37,466 nt of DNA from a virus, in IMG/VR virus record IMGVR_UViG_3300024335_000022, positions 1 through 37,466 of that record. One strand, written 5' to 3'. The notes under the pieces were generated by a model that was given only the letters and a program-made list of their open reading frames with translations, was not told the DNA's origin and searched no databases. Positions 26,057-34,083 of this stretch are shown here, piece after piece. Made by a program: the position numbers and the translations under genes. Positions within the stretch are counted from its first letter, which is position 1. Each line of letters opens with the position of its first letter.

Positions 26057-29000
26057 TTATATTGTTGTTAAATCTTCTAATTGTACGTCTGCTAATGCTT
26101 TTGGATAATATTTTAAACCTTTAGTGTTACCGAAGAAATCAAAACCACTTACTGATGGTATACCAAAATCAACTCTATTAAGTGTATTAGGTGGGTAAAT
26201 TGCACCACTTGTATCTGTAAAAACATTTACTCCGTTTAGATATGCTTTAAAATCATTTTCTTTATAACTAAAGGCTATTTTATTAAAATTTAAAATATTT
26301 GCCGATATATTACTTTTAGTTGCTACTGTTACACCATTTACATAACAAATAACTCTCATCAAATTATCTGTATTTGAATAGCTTATTTCTACTCTATTGT
26401 CAAGTGTTCCGTCTGAAATATTTATCATTCTAAAAGTACTATCATTTGCCAAAGCTGCTATCTCAGCATACAATGTTCCTTCCTCGCTATTAATAACTGG
26501 TGTTGCATTGTTACATAATTCTTGATTACGTGTAGCTGATGCTCCCGATGTTGGGATGTATGAAGTTGCGTAGGGTAGGTTTTCTACTTGAACAAAAGTT
26601 TGATAAGCTATTGTTCCAACCGAAACACCCGCCCAATTTGATGTTGAGCTTGTTGAAAAATAAGTTTTTAATGAAGCATATATACTTGAGACTGCTGCGG
26701 TAAAAGTTATTTCAGCCTTTACCCAACCATCGCTTAAGGATTTAATATTATAGCTATCAATAGATGGGTCTGCGGATATAACTGTATTATTTACGTTATC
26801 CCAAACAATATAAGCGCTACCACTTAATGCGTGTATTTGAAAATGTATATAAGGTGCATCGTCACATTTTACATATCCTTGTTGCGTATATGTGTTTCCT
26901 ATTGTTACACCTGATGGCAACTTGTAATACATTTGATTGTATTGAGTTTGTGTTACCTCATACTTAATAACATTAGAAGTTGGGCTTAAATAAAATAAAC
27001 CAACACCTCCATCTGATAAAACACCACTTTGCTTACTCCAATAAGTGCTGTTATAGTTTTGACTATCTGTTACCAAATTCGTACTCTGCGGCTCTAACAA
27101 GAATGCCTCTGCACCAGTTGAGTAATCTATTCTTGGTGTGTTAGTTGCAGATATTACTTCTTTTACAGATACGTTGTCTATTGAGCCAGTAAAATTTAAT
27201 TGTGGTGTAAATCTTATATAATCTGTTGAGACTGCTGTAGCATAAAACTCGAAACTTCCATTATTTTGATTATAGCCGCTTAAATTAACACCTCCAAATT
27301 TAGCATATATGCCACCAACTCCACTATTATTAATAACATCATATTTTACAAGATAAGTTTTTCCCACGACACCATTTGCAGTTCCTTGTCTTAATAATTG
27401 ATATGCATTTACACCATCATAGTTTGCACTGCCTCCACTAATAGTCCATCCAGTACCCTTAGTCCAATTACTATCTGTAGCAAAATCTCCATTAGTCACC
27501 AATTCTGGACCTATTTGATTTGTACTTTCAATTAACCCTTGTTCATTTACAAACGTAGCTTCTGAGCCTCTAGTAAAAGTAAACTGCTCTGCAATAGTAT
27601 CAAAGTCTAAATCAAATGTTGTTGCAACTGGATTTGGATATGTAAGGCATCTTAGATTTGCATCTGTTAATGCTTCTTTGTAAACTGCTAGTGCTTTGGT
27701 TTTTCCAAAGAATTTTAAAGACCCATTTCCGTTGTAATCAAAGGATAAATTATCTAATGGCAGTGTAAACAACCAAGCACCAGTAAAAGTACCTTCTTTC
27801 GTGCCATCTATAAATAACCCTATATTTCCTTGCTCATATCTTATTGCTACTTTATGAAAATCACCAATAGACATTGGTATGCCTTGATTTGTATAAGAAC
27901 CATTTGGACTTTTTACTCTCACATAAAATAAATCAGAACCATTAACTCCAATAGCAACAGAATTTGCATCACTATTAGAGGATGCGTTGTTTAATGAAAT
28001 TAAATGAAATGTATTAGCAGATGTATCCCTTTTTATTTCAGCATAAAATACACCCTCTGTACTATTTATTAAACTAGAGTTACCACTATTGTTTGCAATA
28101 TCTTGTAGCCTAGTGTTTGTTGCTCCGTTAGTTGGTATGTAGGAGGTGCTATAAGATTGGTTTTCTAGTTGCGCTCCCCATAGTAAAACATAATCATCAT
28201 TAGTCATTTGAACTGGAAATTGAATATGTGGTCTTACTTCAACAGAAGCATCAGAGGTAAATGATAGAGAAATTCTATACCAACCATTACCATAATCTTC
28301 AATAGATTCAGATGGATTAGAATAAGCACCATTAACAGAGGCTGCTGAGGATACACTACCATCTGACAAATCAAAAGATACTTGAGCTCTATTAGCACTT
28401 GATGAGCCATAAGAAATAAGATTCACAACAGTATAATTAATTGCCTTAACAAAAACACTCTGAGTGTAGTTTAAAGCAGAGCTAGATTTAGAAATATTTA
28501 AACTAAAACTTCCATAAACTCCAGTAGATGTTAATTTAGCTGAATTTACATCACCACTTGGAGAAGTTGCTGAATTTAATGTTGGAGTTGTTATGTAACT
28601 AGTCCATTGACTAAAATCCTCACTATAAGGCAACAAATTCGTACTCTGTGGCTCTAATAACCAACTTCCACAACCACTATCTGGTACTACTTCTTGACCA
28701 AGATATTCTTTTACAGATACGTTGTCTATTGTTGCAGTTGTTGCTCCAGATGTTCTGACATTTATTGTTTGAGTTGCTGCAGTTGCAATAAATGTGTTTG
28801 AATATACACCAGCACTTGTTTCATAAGCTGGTCTACTATGTGATGATTCATATACAACAAGTCCACCAGTTAAAATACTATTTATATTGTACTCTATTTT
28901 ATAACTCGCTCCTATGATGAGATTTGTTATTGACTGTTGAGCAGTATTGTTTATAGATGTAGTTGATATATTTAATTTTCCATTCAAAACAGTTGAATCA

Positions 29001-30373
29001 GACAAACTCCAATTAGCACTTCCATTTTCAAAATCACCATTTACAATTTCCTCACTTCCTAAAACATCTTGATAACTGAAACCCTCGTAGTTTATTCTTG
29101 GTATGTTTGTATCGTCTGTTATTTCTTTAATTGATACGTTTGTTACAGATAAAGTAGTTCCACTACCAGCCCAAGTTGCAATTTGAAAAGAAGATGTATT
29201 TGCTGAAGTTAAAGTAAATGTAAAACTCCCATTACTTGAAACCGTTGCGCTTGAGGTGTTACCAATTTTAACAATAACATTTCCTTTTACATAGTTTGAA
29301 ACATCAAAAGATATTTTATATTTTTTACTTGCTCCAATAGCAGCACTGTTAGCAAGTTGTGAGTTAAATGCAGCATCTGTTGCGTCAGCCTTACTATTAG
29401 CTTGGTCTACACTCCAACCAGTACCAAACGTCCAATCTTGCCCAACTTCTTTAATTGATATGTTTGTTACTTCAACATCTATATCAGCACCAAGTGCTCT
29501 AATTCGAATATTTGTACCTTGTGCGGTAAAAGAACCTGTATAAACTCCAGCCCCATTAGTAAAGGCAGCAATTGCTCCAACACCCGCTACGTATAATTGA
29601 GCGAAATTTGTACCATTTCCTGTAAGCAATTCTACAGAATAAGTATAATCTTTTCCAATAGTTAATACATTATCTTGAGTAGAATATTCAGGGCTAGAGC
29701 CTGCAGGGTGAATAATTTTATTTTCACCAATAGTCCAATCTCCACCTAAATTCCAATCTTGTCCTACTTCTTTAACTGAAACGTTGTCTATTGATAGGGT
29801 TGTACCACCTCCACCTAAAGTCTGAATACCAATATTTGCATCTGCTAAAGCAGTTACATAAAATGTAAAAACACCATTAGAGGATTGTGTTGATGTAACA
29901 GAACCACCTAAAATAATTCTAACTGAACCTTTTACATAATCACTTATTTCAAGAGTAACTTTATATGTTTTTCCTACCGTTGCGACATTAGTTTGAAGAA
30001 CCGATTTTGCGTATGCAACATCTAATAAATTTAATTTACCGCCACTTATACTAAATCCATTAATATCAGAACTAATCCAATCACTATCTGTAGCAAAATC
30101 ACCATTTGTAACTAACTCACTTCCTTCTTGTGAAAAGTTTCCATTTAAAACTTCTTCTGCACCTATCTCTGAAAAGTTACCATTTGAAACTAACTCTGGA
30201 CTGATTATCTGTACATTCTCTACTAAACCTTGTGCATTAACTCGGGTCGCAGCAGAATTTCTTTGAAAGTCAAAATCTCCATCTCCATTTTCTGGCTTAA
30301 TAGCATGCATGCTACCATTGTCGTATGCGGTAGGGGTTAAAAGTATTGAGGCGTCTTTCAGTAAGTTACTCAT
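26057..30373 (-). CDS. Large tail fibre / adhesin with two homologous halves, carbohydrate-binding and LamG-like domains
   Basis: A 1438-residue protein without signal peptide. It contains two copies of one architecture. Half 1 (~35-912) has an entry motif FQRNSAATRVNAQGLVE, then four ~110-residue NGDF...NVSVKE modules (~86-204, 205-310, 311-417, 442-555) resembling CBM4/9-like beta sandwiches. It continues with LLEPQSTNLLPYSEDF (572-587), another beta domain ending TSYIPTNGATNTR and a LamG/concanavalin-like domain (~765-912). Half 2 (~932-1438) repeats FTRGSEATFVNEQGLIE, one NGDF module (957-1073), LLEPQSTNL (1092-1100), TSYIPTSGASATR (1270-1282) and a final LamG-like domain. This fits sugar-binding receptor recognition at the cell surface. 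The ATG overlaps the stop of the 50-codon gene (TAATG). Confidence 0.8.
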   Translation of the reverse strand: MSNLLKDASILLTPTAYDNGSMHAIKPENGDGDFDFQRNSAATRVNAQGLVENVQIISPELVSNGNFSEIGAEEVLNGNFSQEGSELVTNGDFATDSDWISSDINGFSISGGKLNLLDVAYAKSVLQTNVATVGKTYKVTLEISDYVKGSVRIILGGSVTSTQSSNGVFTFYVTALADANIGIQTLGGGGTTLSIDNVSVKEVGQDWNLGGDWTIGENKIIHPAGSSPEYSTQDNVLTIGKDYTYSVELLTGNGTNFAQLYVAGVGAIAAFTNGAGVYTGSFTAQGTNIRIRALGADIDVEVTNISIKEVGQDWTFGTGWSVDQANSKADATDAAFNSQLANSAAIGASKKYKISFDVSNYVKGNVIVKIGNTSSATVSSNGSFTFTLTSANTSSFQIATWAGSGTTLSVTNVSIKEITDDTNIPRINYEGFSYQDVLGSEEIVNGDFENGSANWSLSDSTVLNGKLNISTTSINNTAQQSITNLIIGASYKIEYNINSILTGGLVVYESSHSRPAYETSAGVYSNTFIATAATQTINVRTSGATTATIDNVSVKEYLGQEVVPDSGCGSWLLEPQSTNLLPYSEDFSQWTSYITTPTLNSATSPSGDVNSAKLTSTGVYGSFSLNISKSSSALNYTQSVFVKAINYTVVNLISYGSSSANRAQVSFDLSDGSVSSAASVNGAYSNPSESIEDYGNGWYRISLSFTSDASVEVRPHIQFPVQMTNDDYVLLWGAQLENQSYSTSYIPTNGATNTRLQDIANNSGNSSLINSTEGVFYAEIKRDTSANTFHLISLNNASSNSDANSVAIGVNGSDLFYVRVKSPNGSYTNQGIPMSIGDFHKVAIRYEQGNIGLFIDGTKEGTFTGAWLFTLPLDNLSFDYNGNGSLKFFGKTKALAVYKEALTDANLRCLTYPNPVATTFDLDFDTIAEQFTFTRGSEATFVNEQGLIESTNQIGPELVTNGDFATDSNWTKGTGWTISGGSANYDGVNAYQLLRQGTANGVVGKTYLVKYDVINNSGVGGIYAKFGGVNLSGYNQNNGSFEFYATAVSTDYIRFTPQLNFTGSIDNVSVKEVISATNTPRIDYSTGAEAFLLEPQSTNLVTDSQNYNSTYWSKQSGVLSDGGVGLFYLSPTSNVIKYEVTQTQYNQMYYKLPSGVTIGNTYTQQGYVKCDDAPYIHFQIHALSGSAYIVWDNVNNTVISADPSIDSYNIKSLSDGWVKAEITFTAAVSSIYASLKTYFSTSSTSNWAGVSVGTIAYQTFVQVENLPYATSYIPTSGASATRNQELCNNATPVINSEEGTLYAEIAALANDSTFRMINISDGTLDNRVEISYSNTDNLMRVICYVNGVTVATKSNISANILNFNKIAFSYKENDFKAYLNGVNVFTDTSGAIYPPNTLNRVDFGIPSVSGFDFFGNTKGLKYYPKALADVQLEDLTTI
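27074..28731 (-). repeat. DNA-level repeats inside the fibre gene
   Basis: Near-identical segments recur between the two halves of the fibre gene. Positions 27158-27183 and 28706-28731 are identical over 26 bases. Positions 27074-27097 and 28634-28657 match at 23 of 24. Positions 27463-27492 also match 30076-30105 at 28 of 30, outside this span. They encode the LLEPQSTNL, IDNVSVKE and LVTNGDFATDS motifs. Such identity could support recombination that gains or loses modules. Confidence 0.8.
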
Positions 30374-30525
30374 TATGATTTACAGTTTTCTAGTTTTTGA
30401 AGTATAGCTGTGGTGCAGGTCTTGTTTTCACAATATGTGGATCTTACACATAAAGTTTTTATCAAGCCTGGTATAAGTGAAGATTGTGTAGGCCACCATA
30501 CGCCTAGTCCTAGACCAAGTCCCAT
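30373..30525 (-). CDS. Small Cys-containing protein with Gly-Leu repeat N-terminus
   Basis: A 50-codon reading frame that completely fills the space between its neighbours: ATG at 30525, TAA at 30373-30375. It begins MGLGLGLGVWWPTQSSLIPG and continues with four cysteines (TLCVRSTYCENKTC, and Cys48 near the end). It starts 1 base after the stop of the spike-base-like gene, and its stop overlaps the fibre ATG (TAATG). That spacing is the same coupling seen for other genes here and is the main evidence that it is real. The Gly-Leu start and paired Trp could be a membrane or docking peptide; the cysteines might bind metal or form disulphides. Function is unknown. Confidence 0.6.
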   Translation of the reverse strand: MGLGLGLGVWWPTQSSLIPGLIKTLCVRSTYCENKTCTTAILQKLENCKS

Positions 30526-30526
30526 A

Positions 30527-30772
30527 TTATTTTATAGCTACAATGTCCGATACAGTAGTGTTTACACCTGCTGTGATAGAGCTAACTATGACAGGTAGGA
30601 AAGATCCATCAGGTATGTTTTTAAACACCACTGAAGAAGAACTACCTATTGCAGTTACTTCTATGTCACCACCTGTTCCAATATAAAGCGCACTGCTCTC
30701 TACATTTGTTGTACCAACTACTACAGTCTCAGCTGATGTAGCGAAATCTGGTTGATTTGCGTATTGTCCCAT
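30527..30772 (-). CDS. Small beta-rich virion protein, spike-base-like
   Basis: An 81-residue protein, MGQYANQPDFATSAETVVVG followed by ESSALYIGTGGDIEVTAIGS and VVFKNIPDGSFLPVIVSSIT. The pattern LYIGxGGDxxV...VxFKNxPDGSFLPV is widespread in small virion proteins of marine phages and gene transfer agents as I remember it, where it is linked to a spike base or fibre base. It lies in the lysis/fibre region between the holin and the large fibre gene, fitting a role at the fibre attachment point. No membrane segment or enzymatic motif. Confidence 0.65.
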   Translation of the reverse strand: MGQYANQPDFATSAETVVVGTTNVESSALYIGTGGDIEVTAIGSSSSVVFKNIPDGSFLPVIVSSITAGVNTTVSDIVAIK

Positions 30773-30782
30773 TATTTATTTT

Positions 30783-31190
30783 TTATTTATTTTTATTGAA
30801 TAGTGGCCCTAGCTTGTCCACGATTTTTTCACCACTTCTACCTATTACATAACCTCCAATACCTATTTCTAGTAAACTCCAGAATTGAGGCTCTAATGTA
30901 GGTGTTACTAAATGTACAGATAACTGTGATATGAACTTAGTATATATTATTACAAAACCAAATGAAAGCATTAGTATTGGTCTCCAGCTTCTCTGTAGCC
31001 AATTACCGCTAGCTTCAGCTACAATAATCTCAGTCTGCATTTTTTGCAACTCTAACTGAGCATCTTGTAGTACTTTAAATATTTCATTTCTAGCATTGAG
31101 TCTTTCTTCTTCGCTAGTGAATAGGTTATCAACCACATCACCAACTTGTTTGAAAACTTTAGTGCTGAAAAATTCTAATATTTTTTTCAC
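30783..31190 (-). CDS. Holin of the 3TM / GTA type
   Basis: A 135-residue protein. The N-terminal ~60 residues are charged and helical (TSEEERLNARNEIFKVLQDA). Then comes the family signature GNWLQRSWRPILMLSFGFVI (62-81), forming a first membrane helix, and a second hydrophobic helix around FWSLLEIGIGGYVIGRSGEK (103-122). The WLQRSWRPILM and GIGGYVIGRSGEK motifs match, as I recall, the 'holin of 3TMs, for gene-transfer release' family. It would form the inner-membrane holes that release the M15 endolysin encoded 2.3 kb upstream. The start is GTG, sharing one base with the preceding TAG stop (TAGTG), so translation is coupled. Confidence 0.8.
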   Translation of the reverse strand: MKKILEFFSTKVFKQVGDVVDNLFTSEEERLNARNEIFKVLQDAQLELQKMQTEIIVAEASGNWLQRSWRPILMLSFGFVIIYTKFISQLSVHLVTPTLEPQFWSLLEIGIGGYVIGRSGEKIVDKLGPLFNKNK

Positions 31191-31942
31191 TATTTTCTAG
31201 CTTTTTTTCTTGACTTAATTAATTCTTGTCTAGCGAACTTTTTATCGTTTTTTCTTTTTTCAAATGTTTCGATGTTTTGTAAATGCTGCTCGAACTTCTT
31301 TTCTCCAATATTGTATGGATTAGCTCCTTTGTAAAAATTTGATTTCATAAGTTGATTCTCTCTCGCTGTGATCTTTCTAGACGTAGCTATATTAGGCTTA
31401 CCTGACATCGGATTTTTTGGAGATTCCGTATACGACTGACTAAACTTAGGTGTTTCGCCAGCTGCTGTTCTCCCGTATGTACTGTGCCCACCAAAATTCA
31501 TATTATGCATATTTGATCCAAATGTAAAACTACCGTAATCTTTAGCAATAGATGGTTTTTTGCTTAAGTCAATTTTAGGTTTAGGCGTGCTTGTTGAAAC
31601 TGGCTTTATACCCGCTGGCTTGTTTCCACCATACGAATAAGTTGTTGTTCTAGAGCCTGATTTACCAGCATTAAACTTTTTTGCCGCTGCTACGTCTCCA
31701 CCTTCTTTTGCAAACTCTTTATAACTTTTGCTAGTTTTTTTACCATTTGACGAAAAAGGTTGAGTTACAGTAACTGTAGTTCTACCGCTAGCGTTCGTGC
31801 TAGAGGTCTTCTCTAAAGCACCGTATTTTACATTACTTGGTTTTGGTTCTTTTGGATCTAGGTTTGGCATAGTTAATACACTTGGTATTCCTTGTCCAGT
31901 TTTAGGCATATTCATTCTACCTGGTGATTGTTTGTAAGCCAT
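31190..31942 (-). CDS. Basic, disordered phage protein, unknown function
   Basis: A 250-residue, Lys/Ser/Thr/Gly-rich and probably mostly unstructured protein, starting MAYKQSPGRMNMPKTGQGIP. Residues ~46-130 are low complexity with many Thr/Ser/Lys, and a C-terminal basic helix follows (KKFEQHLQNIETFEKRKNDK). The YKQSPGRMNMPKTGQGIPS start is a motif I have seen in several Bacteroidota and marine phage proteins of unknown function. No catalytic residues, membrane segment or signal peptide. Its stop is coupled to the holin GTG start, so it could be needed at lysis or be a minor virion protein; both are guesses. Confidence 0.6.
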   Translation of the reverse strand: MAYKQSPGRMNMPKTGQGIPSVLTMPNLDPKEPKPSNVKYGALEKTSSTNASGRTTVTVTQPFSSNGKKTSKSYKEFAKEGGDVAAAKKFNAGKSGSRTTTYSYGGNKPAGIKPVSTSTPKPKIDLSKKPSIAKDYGSFTFGSNMHNMNFGGHSTYGRTAAGETPKFSQSYTESPKNPMSGKPNIATSRKITARENQLMKSNFYKGANPYNIGEKKFEQHLQNIETFEKRKNDKKFARQELIKSRKKARK

Positions 31943-31949
31943 AATTTAT

Positions 31950-32267
31950 TTATTTTTTCTTTGTTTTATTATACGCCTCTTTTTCCCAGGCTAAATTTGG
32001 AGAACCTTCGCTCATCTGTGCTCTTGAATATTTTTTACCTTTCCAGTATACGTAATTATTGTCATAGTCTAAGTCACCACGTCTCATTTGATCTATATGT
32101 ACCATTTCGTGGTCTATAACGTCTCGTTCTTGATTAGCATTTAGATTATTGTTTAGTATTATGGTACCGTTATTATTGGCTTTACCTAGAACACCATTCT
32201 CCATATCAACCCTATATATAGGTGTATTATCACTTGAATAAGGTGGGTTGTCCAGTTTAAATGCCAT
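31950..32267 (-). CDS. Small HExxH zinc-metallopeptidase-like protein
   Basis: A 105-residue protein with DVIDHEMVHIDQMRRGDLDY: His53, Glu54 and His57 form the classic zinc-peptidase HExxH. A later WEKEAYNKTKKK (~94-105) provides a Glu that could be the third ligand, as in small gluzincins where a WExEA-type helix follows. The fold would be minimal (one strand sheet, active-site helix, short C-terminal helix). No signal peptide. It is encoded between the mini-gene at 32271 and the disordered protein, in the endolysin/holin region. Possible roles are host-protein cleavage, virion-protein maturation or part of the lysis/penetration machinery. The motif is visible; activity is inferred. Confidence 0.7.
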   Translation of the reverse strand: MAFKLDNPPYSSDNTPIYRVDMENGVLGKANNNGTIILNNNLNANQERDVIDHEMVHIDQMRRGDLDYDNNYVYWKGKKYSRAQMSEGSPNLAWEKEAYNKTKKK

Positions 32268-32270
32268 ATA

Positions 32271-32363
32271 TTATTTTTTATAAGGTAATATCTTGTTTAA
32301 TGTTTCTTTTCTAGCAGCACAACTGCAAGGGATGTTTAACCCCTTGCTAACTGTGTCTACCAT
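32271..32363 (-). CDS. Thirty-residue Cys-motif mini-protein
   Basis: ATG at 32363 starts 2 bases after the upstream gene's stop and TAA is at 32271-32273. The predicted peptide is MVDTVSKGLNIPCSCAARKE followed by TLNKILPYKK. The core PCSCAARKETLNKILPY resembles a motif I know from many phage small proteins (consensus roughly D/PCGCxxRKExLNxxFPY), usually at the end of slightly longer proteins. The tight gene-to-gene spacing and this motif together make a real gene likely despite the length. The CxC pair may bind metal. Function is unknown. Confidence 0.6.
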   Translation of the reverse strand: MVDTVSKGLNIPCSCAARKETLNKILPYKK

Positions 32364-32365
32364 TT

Positions 32366-32671
32366 CTAACTTGGGTTTGTGATCGTATCTAAAACACCTT
32401 CCATACCAGCTGGTGTGATTTCAACAACTCTACCTCCTGGGTTTGATGTTAAAGCGTCGTTAATAGCTTTTTCTATAGCTATTGCACTAACACCGAAATC
32501 TGAACCTACACTTTGTACGATGAAATAAGAGCCAGTTGACGTGTACAAATACACTTTATCATCTCCCATTCCATCTGGAATAAAAACAGCACGAAAAATA
32601 TCGTCTGCGTTAAACACGGCTGTCTTTTTGCTTCCGTATTGCTCATAATTAATTTTTAATCTTTGTGACAT
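32366..32671 (-). CDS. Small phage protein of unknown function
   Basis: A 101-residue alpha/beta protein, MSQRLKINYEQYGSKKTAVF then FRAVFIPDGMGDDKVYLYTS, and a helix SAIAIEKAINDALTSNPGGR. I do not recognise a family. The sequence reads as a folded cytosolic protein with alternating strands and one helix, without membrane segments or motifs. A 59-base A/T-rich gap separates it from the upstream basic protein. Downstream, the mini-gene at 32363 starts two bases past its stop. Confidence 0.55.
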   Translation of the reverse strand: MSQRLKINYEQYGSKKTAVFNADDIFRAVFIPDGMGDDKVYLYTSTGSYFIVQSVGSDFGVSAIAIEKAINDALTSNPGGRVVEITPAGMEGVLDTITNPS

Positions 32672-32730
32672 AATTTTTTGAGTTTTTTGTCGTTTATATT
32701 ATTTTTTAGGTTTATACAGTCCTATCTGTT

Positions 32731-33234
32731 TTATTTTTTAGATTTTTTAGCTATTCTTCTTTTAAGCCTTCTCTCTCTACGCTTTAATCTCATAGCTTTT
32801 GAAGTGTTACCATCTTCTAGTGCTTGTTTACCTTTTTCTCTGGTTTTTTCAACTCTATCTGCTTTTCTTTGTACGCTTTTAGATTTAGGTGCTTCTTTTT
32901 TAGTTGGCTTAGCTGAAGACAATTCAACTTTAGGAGATGAAACTTCTACAGACTTAATACTAGCAGCCTTGTCATCAACTGGATTATATTTCATTAAGTC
33001 TCTCTTTTCTGTAGACGCTTTTTCTTTGCTATTACTTGGTTCAGTATTCATATGAAAAGCACTTCCACCCATATGCTTATGTATAGAGTGAGAACCCATT
33101 TTCATTGGAGATCCATATTTTTTAGCTGGACTGTCTTGATCATGTCTAGCGTTTTCTAAGTAATGTAGTCTAGCACTAGGTTTTAAGTTTTTGTTGTACG
33201 CCTGTTTGTAGTCGAATTTTACACCTTTTTTCAT
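32731..33234 (-). CDS. Lys/Arg-rich basic protein, unknown function
   Basis: A 167-residue, very basic protein. The N-terminal part has KFDYKQAYNKNLKPSARLHY and then KKYGSPMKMGSHSIHKHMGG (His/Met-rich, ~38-57). The C-terminal half is a Lys/Arg-rich helix (RLKRRERRLKRRIAKKSKK). It is probably disordered in solution and likely to bind DNA or RNA or pack with the genome. SPAKKYGSPMKMG-type motifs are frequent in Bacteroidota and marine phage proteins I have seen. No enzymatic motif. It is followed by an A/T-rich 59-base gap and preceded by another basic gene, 5 bases away. Confidence 0.6.
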   Translation of the reverse strand: MKKGVKFDYKQAYNKNLKPSARLHYLENARHDQDSPAKKYGSPMKMGSHSIHKHMGGSAFHMNTEPSNSKEKASTEKRDLMKYNPVDDKAASIKSVEVSSPKVELSSAKPTKKEAPKSKSVQRKADRVEKTREKGKQALEDGNTSKAMRLKRRERRLKRRIAKKSKK

Positions 33235-33239
33235 TATTG

Positions 33240-33521
33240 TTATTTTTTAGATTTATTTTTTTGACAAAAGTTTTTAGCTGCTCCTACGCTGCCAAATCCC
33301 CATTTTTTTAAAGCCATTGCTTTTTTAGTTGGTTCACCTTTAGAGTCTTTCATAGCTCCGGCCATGCCAGCAAATCTACAGGCAAAAGATACTCTTCTTG
33401 AGCTTGTACCCTTGGTTAGTCTTTTACCCAAGCTTTTTCCAGTTTCAGACTTGTATTTCGAACGCATCTTTCTATTCTGCTTTTCGTAAGACTTTTCTTT
33501 TATATTTAGAGGTGATCCCAT
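33240..33521 (-). CDS. Small basic phage protein with RVSFACRFAGM motif
   Basis: A 93-residue, strongly basic protein. The first ~40 residues are a Lys/Arg tail (KEKSYEKQNRKMRSKYKSET), followed by a conserved-looking core: RRVSFACRFAGMAGAMKDSK, then GEPTKKAMALKKWGFGSVGA. The same core occurs, in my memory, in many cyanophage and marine phage proteins of unknown function, including a Pfam DUF I believe to be DUF6321. The two cysteines (one in the core, one near AKNFCQKN) might be structural. It starts 1 base after the endolysin stop. Role unknown. Confidence 0.65.
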   Translation of the reverse strand: MGSPLNIKEKSYEKQNRKMRSKYKSETGKSLGKRLTKGTSSRRVSFACRFAGMAGAMKDSKGEPTKKAMALKKWGFGSVGAAKNFCQKNKSKK

Positions 33522-33522
33522 A

Positions 33523-33882
33523 TTAATATGTCCAAAGGACGTTTTGTGATTTATCTTTATCTATATCTACATGTATAAATGTTGAACCCATACCTATTCT
33601 CTTGAAACCAACCTCAATTAATATACTAGTTAGTTTAAATCTATCAATAGAGTTTTTACACGCAATATCAACAGCTAAGCCCTTTAAATGAGATGAACCA
33701 GGTTTACCACCTACCTCTTTATTACGCTCAGGTGTTCTATAGCCTGAATTTATAGTTATTGATTTACCGTATTTTTTACGAACAATATCTAGCATATTTA
33801 TTAGTTCATCACTCACTTTTTTACCACTACCTTTTAGGCTTGGGCAATCAAACTCATCGTAAGTAAAGTACTTAAACTTCAT
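33523..33882 (-). CDS. Endolysin, M15-family peptidoglycan peptidase
   Basis: A 119-residue peptidase of the M15 type (Peptidase_M15_3-like). It has NSGYRTPERNKEVGG (45-59) with the conserved Arg-Thr-Pro, then SSHLKGLAVDI with zinc ligands His65 and Asp72. GSTFIHVDID follows, with His104 as third ligand and the Asp106 beside it. The family cleaves peptide bonds in bacterial cell-wall stem peptides. The protein is a single catalytic domain without a cell-wall-binding domain or signal peptide, so it needs the holin (30783-31190) to reach the wall. The ATG overlaps the preceding stop (TAATG). Confidence 0.9.
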   Translation of the reverse strand: MKFKYFTYDEFDCPSLKGSGKKVSDELINMLDIVRKKYGKSITINSGYRTPERNKEVGGKPGSSHLKGLAVDIACKNSIDRFKLTSILIEVGFKRIGMGSTFIHVDIDKDKSQNVLWTY

Positions 33883-34082
33883 TAATACGCTTTAGCTCTT
33901 GAAGTAATAGGTCCTTTTACAGAGTCACATCCACAGTCGGCTTTACTAACCTCCATACCTTGAGAACCTGAACTAGATCCTTTACCCATTGGAAAACCTT
34001 CTTTACTTAGAGGTCCATCCCATATAGCGTTTTCACCTACTTGACCGGCTAAATCTACTTTTAATTGTTTAATGTCTTTCAT
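33882..34082 (-). CDS. Small Gly/Ser-rich phage protein
   Basis: A 66-residue protein starting at MKDIKQLKVDLAGQVGENAI. I chose the ATG at 34082 because it begins one base after the preceding stop (34084). The longer frame from 34157 would overlap that gene by 74 bases and add an unrelated-looking extension. The sequence continues with PMGKGSSSGSQGMEVSKADC and ends in SRAKAY, with a CGC dipeptide pair. It is probably flexible. No motif is recognised. Its stop overlaps the endolysin ATG, so translation of the endolysin depends on it. Confidence 0.6.
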   Translation of the reverse strand: MKDIKQLKVDLAGQVGENAIWDGPLSKEGFPMGKGSSSGSQGMEVSKADCGCDSVKGPITSRAKAY

Positions 34083-34083
34083 A

